DNA of 59,054 nucleotides from Gloeomargarita lithophora Alchichica-D10. GTDB lineage: Bacteria > Cyanobacteriota > Cyanobacteriia > Gloeomargaritales > Gloeomargaritaceae. The notes under the pieces are model-generated. The model saw nothing but the letters and a program-made list of their open reading frames with translations, was not told where the DNA came from and ran no database searches. The DNA lies in assembly GCF_001870225.1 (NCBI RefSeq), contig NZ_CP017675.1, positions 2,289,517-2,348,570 of the forward strand, read 5' to 3'. Shown piece after piece: positions 52,351 to 59,054 of the stretch. Position numbers and translations under genes: made by a program. Position 1 is the stretch's first letter. Every line of letters begins with the position of its first letter.

Positions 52351-53545
52351 ACACCGTCCGACCCACGGTTCCCGTACCCCCACAGCCCGGATTATCCGTA
52401 TTCACCAGGCGCACCCGCATCCGCTCCAGGGCTTGGACAATCGGCACCGAGAATTTCAAGCCCTGCACCGAGGCCCCAAAAATCCCAGCACTGTTCACCG
52501 CCACCACCGCCCCCCGGTTGTTGAGCAACGGCCCACCGCTATTGCCCCCCAGGATTTGGGTATCGGTTTGGATAATGTGCCCCGCCTCAAAGGAATGGAT
52601 GACGCTGATAATCCCCTTGGTAATGGTGTTTTGCTGACCAAAGGGCGTACCCATAGCAATCATTTCATCCCCGGTACGCATCTTGCCGCACAGGGGCACC
52701 ACCCCCAAATCGCTCACATCCCCCTGGATTTGCATCAGGGCAATGTCAAAGGGTTCATTGGGAATGTTAAACACCGCCATCGCCGCCAACCCCCCGTCCA
52801 TAATGCGTAAAACCCGCACCGGTCGGCGGGTACGGTCGTAGAGCCGCACGGTCAAGGGGATGGGACGGTCATCAAAAATCCGTCGGTCAAAGGCCCGGGC
52901 TTCCTGCGCCACGTGCAGGTTAGTAATGATATACCCTTCGCCAATGTGAAAACCACTGCCCACCACACTCCGGGTCGGCTCCACCCGCACGGCAGCGGGG
53001 AGATAGCGGTTGACAATCTGCGCCGGGGTCAAGGTCTGGCTGGGCACCGGTGTCCCCGTGATGGTAATCTCCCGGGCGAAAATCCCCCGCGTGCCAGGTA
53101 ATAAATTCGCTTCCGCCGCCGCCAACCGGGGGCCGCCCGAGGGGTCATCCGCCCCATCCTCGCTGGGGGCACCCTCGTCCTGGAGTTGGTTTTGGTAAAC
53201 CCGCCGCAGTTGCGCCGTCCGCCCGTCCTGGGGAGCCTTATCCAGCAGAGCCAGGGCTTTACGCCATTTCCCCTGCACCACCTGCTGATCCGCCGCTGTG
53301 GTGGCCGTCTGGGCAAAAGCCACCGCCCCTTCCGCCTCCAACTGCGCCTGCGCCCGCCAATCCGTCGGAGCTTCCGCCGCTAGCGCCGGTGCCACCACCG
53401 GTTCAGGAGCCACCGCCGGAGCCGGTTGAGGCTGCGAATGCACCCCCCGACTGGTATAAACCACCGCCCCGGCCAAAATCGCCGTCGCCCCCAGGGGAGC
53501 CGCCAGCCAGTACCACCGGCGCAACTGTAATAAATTCAAGGCCAT
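52331..53545 (-). CDS. Membrane-anchored trypsin-like serine protease
   Basis: 404 residues. An N-terminal transmembrane helix (YWLAAPLGATAILAGAVVY) and a low-complexity Ala/Pro stalk are followed by the protease domain at about 170-385. The catalytic triad is His211 (IITNLHVAQE), Asp267 (PFDIALMQI) and Ser336 (GGNSGGPLL). It lacks a PDZ domain, so it is not a standard Deg protease. The active site faces the periplasm or lumen. It is co-transcribed with the solute-binding lipoprotein, and its start is 1 base from the stop of the inactive relative upstream. Confidence 0.85.
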   Translation of the reverse strand: MALNLLQLRRWYWLAAPLGATAILAGAVVYTSRGVHSQPQPAPAVAPEPVVAPALAAEAPTDWRAQAQLEAEGAVAFAQTATTAADQQVVQGKWRKALALLDKAPQDGRTAQLRRVYQNQLQDEGAPSEDGADDPSGGPRLAAAEANLLPGTRGIFAREITITGTPVPSQTLTPAQIVNRYLPAAVRVEPTRSVVGSGFHIGEGYIITNLHVAQEARAFDRRIFDDRPIPLTVRLYDRTRRPVRVLRIMDGGLAAMAVFNIPNEPFDIALMQIQGDVSDLGVVPLCGKMRTGDEMIAMGTPFGQQNTITKGIISVIHSFEAGHIIQTDTQILGGNSGGPLLNNRGAVVAVNSAGIFGASVQGLKFSVPIVQALERMRVRLVNTDNPGCGGTGTVGRTVYAPGRK

Positions 53546-53546
53546 A

Positions 53547-54554
53547 TCAATGTCCTCCCCGGGTTGCCAAATTCAACCGTTGCAAAACCGTCCCAATCGG
53601 TACCGCAAACCCCACATTTTCCGACCCCAGAATGGAACCAGCCAACTGGAACAGGGTGGGATTTTTCACCGCCACGACCCCGACGACCGCCCCCCGGTCA
53701 TCCAACACCGGCGCCCCCTGGGAACCGGAACTGGTGGCCGCATTGATCTGCAGGAGGTTCATCCGGCCATAGGGACGAATCCCCATCACCATGCCCTCCG
53801 TCGCCGTCACCGGCAGGGCACCAATTGGATAACTCATGGTCAAGACCCGCTGGCCAATGCTGGGCAATCCGGTCGCCACCGGTAAAGCCGCCAGATTCCG
53901 GGTATCCCCCTTGACCGCCAGCAGAGCCGTATCCGTGGTGGGGTCAAAATAGACCAGGCGGGCTTGCCGCACCGAACCATCCCCCAATTCCACCCGCAGG
54001 CGCATATTGTTGGCGTTGGCACCCTCCAGGAAAACAATGGTGCCATTATCCGCCACCGCCGTTGGGACACCGCCCAGGGAGGTGAGATTGGTAATAATCA
54101 ACCCATTGCCCACGTGGAACCCGGTGGCCTGACGCAGGTCGTACAAGCGCAGGTATTCCGAGACAAAGGTGGGGTTGGTGGGAATGTTCCCCGGTGACGG
54201 CTGGGGTTGCCCTAGCCCATCGTAGAGGGACAAAATCACCGAAACCGTCGCCCGCCGTGCCCGCTCGATCAGTTCAAAGTTGGGCAAAGGTGCCCGCCCC
54301 CCCGCCGTTTGCACCACCGCCACCCGCCGTCCGGTCGCCCGCCCGCAGATGAGTTGAATGTCGGTCAGGGTCAAATCCTCCCGTCCGGTCAACGCCCGCA
54401 CCGAACGCAGGTCAATCTGGTTACGGGGGTAGGGGCAGATATTTTCCGAGACGAATGTATGAACGTCCTGCACATTATTGGGGACAAGCCGCTGAGCCAG
54501 CGCAGGCATCGCCAGACTCAACACCAACCCCAGGGTCAATGGTATCGATCGCAT
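53547..54554 (-). CDS. Secreted trypsin-like protein with substituted catalytic residues
   Basis: 335 residues with a signal peptide (TLGLVLSLAMPALAQ). The trypsin-like fold aligns by eye with the next gene: IITNLTSLG in place of IITNLHVA puts Thr158 at the His position, and SSGSQGAPVLDD in place of GNSGGPLL puts Gln279 at the Ser position. Asp208 is kept (TTDTALLAV). Two of three catalytic residues are thus replaced, so it is probably a binding or regulatory protein. Its N-terminal part (30-110) has a small Cys-containing segment (SENICPYPRNQI, LICGRAT). Placed directly upstream of the intact protease. Confidence 0.8.
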   Translation of the reverse strand: MRSIPLTLGLVLSLAMPALAQRLVPNNVQDVHTFVSENICPYPRNQIDLRSVRALTGREDLTLTDIQLICGRATGRRVAVVQTAGGRAPLPNFELIERARRATVSVILSLYDGLGQPQPSPGNIPTNPTFVSEYLRLYDLRQATGFHVGNGLIITNLTSLGGVPTAVADNGTIVFLEGANANNMRLRVELGDGSVRQARLVYFDPTTDTALLAVKGDTRNLAALPVATGLPSIGQRVLTMSYPIGALPVTATEGMVMGIRPYGRMNLLQINAATSSGSQGAPVLDDRGAVVGVVAVKNPTLFQLAGSILGSENVGFAVPIGTVLQRLNLATRGGH

Positions 54555-54574
54555 AGGAAACTCCCTTGGTACAG

Positions 54575-55465
54575 TTAACGGACGGGAGGAGCAGGTGGTA
54601 AAACAATCGCTGGAACCGCCTGGTTTGGAGACGATGGCATATTGCTCTGCCGGGGAGCCGGTCGCTGCGGTGCCGTTGCCCCAGGCTGGGTCGGCTGGGT
54701 CGGCAAGGGAGCCGCCGTTACCGTTGGAGCCGCCGGTGGACTTTGACTTTGCAAGGAGGGCACCCGCGCCCCAATGGTATAAGGATTCACCGGGAAATCC
54801 GGCTCCTGACCCACCGCCCGTGCCACCTGGGTACCATCCTGTTCAAACACCACCACCGGTTGCAATCCCCGGGTTTCGATGCGTTTGACCAGCACCAAAC
54901 CCCCTTCCAACCGCTGACCCGAGCGCACGTAACGCGCCGAGGCTTCATTCGGGGTTTTGATAATCGCTTGCACCTGACCCCCCACCTGCACCACCCCATG
55001 CACCATAATCATGTTGGCAATGTCTGCTCCCCGCCCGGGAAAATCCGCCAAGGTCGAAGAACCCGGGTCATAGGGGGGCAAGGGCGCATTCTGCACCTGG
55101 GGTAAAGGGCCAGGGGGCGGGGCAATATCAAACGGCGGCGGCGGAATCGCCACCACTTCCCCAGGACGGGTGCCACTGGTGCCGGGAGCCGAAAACGGGT
55201 CATTCCGTCCCGGCATCAGCATATCCCGCCGTTGGTTGGGGTCTTCCGAAGGAATTAAACCATTTTGGGTCGCTGGAGCCGTGGCTACGGGTGTTGCCCC
55301 CGGCGAGGGGCTGGGGGCAGGCGTAGCGACGGGGGTAATTGGCGTAGGCTTGACTGGTGAGGGCGTGGGTGCATTGCTGGCGGTTTGGTCAACGGTTACG
55401 GTACATCCCCCAAGTACCAACGCCATTAACCCTGTCCAAGTTAGGCAAGTTTTGGTTCGCATCAT
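54575..55465 (-). CDS. Pro-rich lipoprotein, PilP-like
   Basis: 296 residues. The lipobox is LMALVLGGC, then Thr/Pro-rich low complexity. GRNDPFSAPG resembles the start of PilP, and the folded part (about 145-235: MIMVHGVVQVGGQVQAIIKT, ARYVRSGQRLEGGLVLVKRI, LQPVVVFEQDG) resembles the small beta domain of PilP-type pilus proteins. The C-terminus is again Pro/Ala/Gln-rich. First gene of the run 54575-50737 by direction. The PilP link is a weak inference; no pilMNOQ genes are nearby. Confidence 0.6.
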   Translation of the reverse strand: MMRTKTCLTWTGLMALVLGGCTVTVDQTASNAPTPSPVKPTPITPVATPAPSPSPGATPVATAPATQNGLIPSEDPNQRRDMLMPGRNDPFSAPGTSGTRPGEVVAIPPPPFDIAPPPGPLPQVQNAPLPPYDPGSSTLADFPGRGADIANMIMVHGVVQVGGQVQAIIKTPNEASARYVRSGQRLEGGLVLVKRIETRGLQPVVVFEQDGTQVARAVGQEPDFPVNPYTIGARVPSLQSQSPPAAPTVTAAPLPTQPTQPGATAPQRPAPRQSNMPSSPNQAVPAIVLPPAPPVR

Positions 55466-55640
55466 AGGAATTGTGCAACCTCACACCATTTTTGATCTTT
55501 ACTATAGCATTAACCCCTAGAAAGCGAACCCCCTATCCCCGGAATTTCCGGTGTTTCTCATAAGTTCATGGCATATTCTATCTGGATGAATCCTGTTTTG
55601 AAGTGATAGCTAAGTATTTTTACTTATGGATGTTTTGATG

Positions 55641-55735
55641 ATTAATCTCTATATTATTTGAACCGGAAAGAATTCTGTCGCTGGGATGCGGAGATTCTGG
55701 AGAACCATTGATGGGGGCTACGCCCCTGCGACCTT
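55641..55735. mobile_element. Decayed type A element
   Basis: TTAATCTCTATATTATTTGA with CTGGAGAACC and GATGGGGGCTACGCCCCTGC: worn versions of the type A left part and core. The right end is lost. Nothing else is identifiable in the ~360-base gap between the lipoprotein and lysC. Confidence 0.55.
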
Positions 55736-55829
55736 TATGATGCTGAAACTTGCTGGAATCGTTATGCAGTCTTGGCGATTTTCAGAACCGGAGATGGGTG
55801 TTGCGCCCCGGCGAAGCGATTTTCACGGT

Positions 55830-57587
55830 TCAAAGCTGATCCAGGGCGAACCCTTGGTGAATCCGCTTTAATGCCTGTTTGCCTACCATCCGGGGCACTA
55901 GACAGCTAATTTTAATCTCGGAAGTGGCAATCATATAAATGTTAATTCCCGCCTGTCCCAAGCTGGCAAACATCCGGGCGGCTACCCCCGCTTGGCGCAC
56001 CATGCCACTGCCCACCACGCTGACTTTGGCAATCTCCCGGTCAATGGTGAGGGTGCCGCAGGCCAGTTTTGCCAGAGCCGTGTCTAGGGCATGGCGAGCC
56101 AGTTCCACGTCGTCCTGGTGAATGGTGAAGGCAATATCCCGGGTGGGTCGCTCCTGCACCCAGGTCACCCGCTCCGATTGGATAATCATATCCACGCTCA
56201 CCCGTGCCTGCGCCAAGGCTAAAAATAAACCCGCCGCCGCCCCCGGTCGATCCGGCACCCGTTGGATGGCAAGACGTGCCTGTTGGTCATCCAAGGCCGC
56301 CCCCCGCACCGGCATCATCCCCCCGGTTTCCGGCGGAGTCGGTAACACCGGCACCTTAAAGCTGCTACTCAACACCCGTACCGCCTGGGTCGCCTGGGTC
56401 AAATCCACCAGGCAACTGACTTTGATTTCCGAGGTAGAAATCAGGTCAATGTTGATCCCCGCTTCCCCCAGGGCACTAAACATGGTGGCCGCCACCCCCG
56501 GTCGTCCCACCATCCCCGCCCCGACGATGCTCACCTTGGCCATATCGCTTGAAACGGCGCAGGTTACCGCTTCTCCCCAAGCTGGGATTAAATCCCGCAC
56601 CAGCCGCTCGGTTTTTTCAACTGCCGTCCGCTGCACCGTAAAGGCAATGTCATTGGTTGCCCCCGCCTGGATGGACTGGATAATCAAATCCACATTCACC
56701 CCCGCCTGCGCCAAAGCCCCAAACAATTCGGCGGCCATTCCCGGTCGGTCGGGGACGTTACACAGGGCTAATTTTGCCTGCTGGTCATCCAATTCCACCC
56801 CATCCACCAGGCGGGACACTTCCAAATCCCGGTTGGGGACGGTGCGCCGCTGGGGGGTTAATAAGCGGGTGCCCGGTTCCGCCGTCCAACTGGAGCGCAC
56901 TACCACCGGCACGCCAAAATTGCGGGCAATTTCCACCGCCCGGGGATGCAGTACCTTGGCTCCCAAGCTCGCCAGTTCCAACATTTCCTCACAGGTCACC
57001 TGGGTCAATACTTGAGCTTCTGGCACCACCCGCGGGTCAGTGGTGAGAATCCCCGGCACATCCGTATAAATTTCACAGGCATCCGCCCCCAGTGCCGCCG
57101 CCACGGCCACCGCCGAGGTATCCGACCCGCCCCGCCCCAGGGTGGTAATTTCCAGGGTACGGCTACTGCTGATGCCCTGAAACCCCGCCACCACCACCAC
57201 TTTACCCAGTTCCAATTCCTGGAGAATGCGGTCAGTGGGAATGTGGAGAATCCGCGCCCGCCCGTGATCCGCTTCGGTAATCACCCCAATCTGCGTCCCA
57301 GTCAGGGAAATGGCCGGTTGTCCCAGGGCACATAGAGCCAGGGCGACCACGGCAATACTCACCTGTTCGCCGGTGGCCAGCAACATATCCAATTCCCGCG
57401 CCGGGGGGTCAGGGGTCACGGCTTTCGCTAAACCCAGCAATTCATCGGTGGTGCGTCCCATAGCAGACACGACCACGACTACCCCATGCCCCTGCTCTAC
57501 GGTCGCTACAATCCGCTGGGCTACTGCCTGGATGCGCTCCACCGTAGCTACAGACGTACCGCCATATTTTTGGACAATCAATCCCAT
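55830..57587 (-). CDS. lysC: Aspartate kinase with four ACT domains
   Basis: 585 residues from the ATG at 57587 (GGAG site; the frame opens at 57650 in the upstream gene). The kinase domain begins IVQKYGGTSVATVERIQAVA and contains LGRGGSDTSAVAVAAALGAD; four ACT domains follow (DRPGMAAELFGALAQAGVNV, GRPGVAATMFSALGEAGINI, and a second such pair), the known cyanobacterial four-ACT layout. It phosphorylates aspartate at the head of the Lys/Thr/Met pathway, with feedback control through the ACT domains. Starts 19 bases after the PQQ-dehydrogenase stop. Confidence 0.95.
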   Translation of the reverse strand: MGLIVQKYGGTSVATVERIQAVAQRIVATVEQGHGVVVVVSAMGRTTDELLGLAKAVTPDPPARELDMLLATGEQVSIAVVALALCALGQPAISLTGTQIGVITEADHGRARILHIPTDRILQELELGKVVVVAGFQGISSSRTLEITTLGRGGSDTSAVAVAAALGADACEIYTDVPGILTTDPRVVPEAQVLTQVTCEEMLELASLGAKVLHPRAVEIARNFGVPVVVRSSWTAEPGTRLLTPQRRTVPNRDLEVSRLVDGVELDDQQAKLALCNVPDRPGMAAELFGALAQAGVNVDLIIQSIQAGATNDIAFTVQRTAVEKTERLVRDLIPAWGEAVTCAVSSDMAKVSIVGAGMVGRPGVAATMFSALGEAGINIDLISTSEIKVSCLVDLTQATQAVRVLSSSFKVPVLPTPPETGGMMPVRGAALDDQQARLAIQRVPDRPGAAAGLFLALAQARVSVDMIIQSERVTWVQERPTRDIAFTIHQDDVELARHALDTALAKLACGTLTIDREIAKVSVVGSGMVRQAGVAARMFASLGQAGINIYMIATSEIKISCLVPRMVGKQALKRIHQGFALDQL

Positions 57588-57606
57588 AGTTCTCCAGATT
57601 AAGGCA

Positions 57607-58764
57607 TCAGGGGGCGGGTTCAATACGCAAAAGCTGACCGTTGGGGGCATCGGTCAACACATAAATCAACCCATCCGGCCCCACCCGCACATCCCGCACC
57701 CGTCCGCCGATGGTCATTTTGCCCGCTTCCGTCACCTGTCCCTGGGCATTTACCTGGAAGCGATGTACCGCCTGGGAAATCAACCCCCCCGCCAGCAGTT
57801 GCCCTTGCCATTGGGGAAATTTGTCGCCCCGATACACCGCCAACCCGGAAGGAGCCGCCGTTTCCGGCCACACCCACACCGGGTCAACCATCCCCGCTAG
57901 GGAGCGATGGGGGGAAATTTCTGGGCCAAAATACTCCCGGCTGTGGGTCGCCAACGGCCAGCCATAATTTTGCCCCGCTTGCAAACGATTTACCTCATCC
58001 CCGCCCCGGGAGCCATGCTCCGTCGCCCAGACTTGGCCGGTTTTCGTATCTACCGCTAAACCCTGGATATTCCGGTGCCCCCAACTCCAGATTTCAGGGG
58101 AAGCCTTTGCCCCCAGGGGATTATCCGGGGGAATGGTGCCAGCGGCGGTGATGCGTAAAACTTTCCCCAAATGACTGCGGGGATTTTGGGCTTGCAGGCG
58201 AATGAATTGTCCCGCCAGTGCCGTGGGGGGATTGCCGCCATCGCCGATGCTGACCAGCAGGGTTTCATCGGGTAACCAGGCCAAGCGAGAACCAAAATGT
58301 TGCGTCCCCGATTTGGTTGGGTTCACCCGTAGCAGTTCCCGCCCATCGGTTAATCCCTGACCATCCCAGGTCGCCCGGGCCACCACCGTGCGGTTGGCCT
58401 CCCCCGTCCCTTCGGCGTAGGTGAGATACACCCAAGGCATTTCCCCAAACCGGGGATGCAGGCTAATATCCAATAACCCGCCCTGCCCAGCCGCCAACAC
58501 CTGCGGTACCCCAGACACAGGTTCTTTTTGCAGTACACCTGAGCGCACCCGCCGCACTCGCCCCGGGCGTTCGGTGATGAGCAGTTCCCCGTTGGGCAAC
58601 CAGGCCATGCCCCAGGGATGTACTAACCCATCCAGCACCGGCACTACCCGATAACGGGTTTCCTGCGCCACCACCGGCGCATTCCCCTGGGAGGGCAAAC
58701 CGTACATCCCACAACCGGCGACCAGGCCACCAACCAGCCACAAACCCCACGCCCAGGTTTTCAT
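57607..58764 (-). CDS. PQQ-dependent aldose sugar dehydrogenase-like lipoprotein
   Basis: 385 residues with a lipobox (LVGGLVAGC). The six-bladed propeller of the soluble glucose/aldose dehydrogenase family is clear: LVHPWGMAWLPNGELLITER, QGGLLDISLHPRFGE, FGSRLAWLPDETLLVSIGDG, WSWGHRNIQGLAVD, WATEHGSRGGDEVNRLQAG and NYGWPLATHSREYFG. The family oxidises aldoses with PQQ in the periplasm; whether PQQ is made here is unknown. Co-transcribed with lysC by spacing, with no obvious functional link. Confidence 0.88.
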   Translation of the reverse strand: MKTWAWGLWLVGGLVAGCGMYGLPSQGNAPVVAQETRYRVVPVLDGLVHPWGMAWLPNGELLITERPGRVRRVRSGVLQKEPVSGVPQVLAAGQGGLLDISLHPRFGEMPWVYLTYAEGTGEANRTVVARATWDGQGLTDGRELLRVNPTKSGTQHFGSRLAWLPDETLLVSIGDGGNPPTALAGQFIRLQAQNPRSHLGKVLRITAAGTIPPDNPLGAKASPEIWSWGHRNIQGLAVDTKTGQVWATEHGSRGGDEVNRLQAGQNYGWPLATHSREYFGPEISPHRSLAGMVDPVWVWPETAAPSGLAVYRGDKFPQWQGQLLAGGLISQAVHRFQVNAQGQVTEAGKMTIGGRVRDVRVGPDGLIYVLTDAPNGQLLRIEPAP

Positions 58765-58823
58765 GGCTCCTGCTCCGGTAATGGCTGAGGCTTTAGACTG
58801 TAACGGGATGTTGAGTGAAGCAT

Positions 58824-59054
58824 CTAACGATTTCTATGTCTGGGACTAATCAAATGTAAGACATAAACAATCAAACCGGCAAAGCCCAATTCTTGATAGA
58901 GAAAATTGCGTAGTTGTTTCCCTGAGCGATGTCGTTGAAATCCCCGCAGATAATTCTCAAATTCACGGATAGAAATCATTTCTTGCTCACACGTTTCTAA
59001 TTGCCTGCGTAGAGAGCTTGACTGAGTTAAAAGCTCGTTCGTTTTGCCAATGAT
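58824..59054 (-). CDS. Hypothetical protein, C-terminal part, cut by right edge
   Basis: 76 codons before the stop at 58824-58826, open to the window edge. Reads LLTQSSSLRRQLETCEQEMI, then FENYLRGFQRHRSGKQLRNF and LYQELGFAGLIVYVLHLISP, ending RHRNR. Coiled-coil-like with a short hydrophobic stretch near the end. No family recognised. Confidence 0.6.
   Translation of the reverse strand: MIGKTNELLTQSSSLRRQLETCEQEMISIREFENYLRGFQRHRSGKQLRNFLYQELGFAGLIVYVLHLISPRHRNR

Overview
The window is cyanobacterial chromosome. It carries photosystem II genes (psbN, psbH), cytochrome b6f genes (petB, petD, petN), phycobilisome genes (apcF, cpcF), a carboxysome shell gene (ccmO), an NtcA-type nitrogen promoter in front of glnA, and a type IV pilus taxis cluster with a PilT ATPase. 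The sequence is moderately GC-rich with many C/G homopolymer runs, and I saw no dense HIP1 (GCGATCGC) pattern. The species cannot be fixed from the sequence alone.

Layout. Bases 1-4826 hold a minus-strand taxis operon: CheY-like regulator, CheW-like protein, methyl-accepting protein, and a CheA-like kinase cut by the left edge that carries a 59-residue repeat array. ccmO lies just upstream of it. Then come tlyA, apcF and, divergently, glnA with a clear NtcA box, a -10 box and a terminator. Bases 9116-16135 are one giant two-partner-secretion adhesin gene cut in two by a small transposon-like element. Next are a Uma2 protein, pilT, dCMP deaminase, a secreted protein, tRNA-Arg(CCG), a secreted pterin dehydratase coupled to a pentapeptide-repeat protein, a doubled corrinoid adenosyltransferase, psbN/psbH, tatA, hflX, a histidine kinase, a pmbA/tldE protein, an A-type Fe-S carrier, cobI, a TPR protein, petN-petD-petB, an M50 protease, Uma2, nth, a methyltransferase, a broken MnmC-like gene, prfA and tRNA-Arg(TCT). 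A methylase fragment and a damaged hicAB pair follow, then wecB, radA, aroC, a CBS protein, a TrmJ-like methyltransferase, a tandem array of five DUF29 genes, mrp, cpcF and a receiver/Ser-Thr kinase fusion. A gene-poor stretch of about 750 bases with a LysR remnant leads to a solute-binding lipoprotein, a trypsin-like protease, its apparently inactive relative, a lipoprotein, lysC and a PQQ-type sugar dehydrogenase. The right edge cuts a hypothetical gene.

The theme unexplained by single genes is a dense population of small non-coding mobile elements (about 100-185 bases). Three end types (here A: GGACACCTCTA; B: TATAGCAATCC; D: TATAGCTAA) share a GC-rich hairpin core, and mosaics with one A and one B end occur. 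A fourth, unrelated element (C: GTGGGACTTT, 183 bases) is present twice almost unchanged. Together they break genes (the adhesin, the MnmC-like gene), supply stop codons to neighbouring reading frames, and supply a consensus Shine-Dalgarno sequence (GAGGTG) to genes next to them (rseP, two DUF29 genes, possibly radA). For the two disrupted genes, removing the element plus one TA restores a continuous reading frame, so the original proteins can be inferred.
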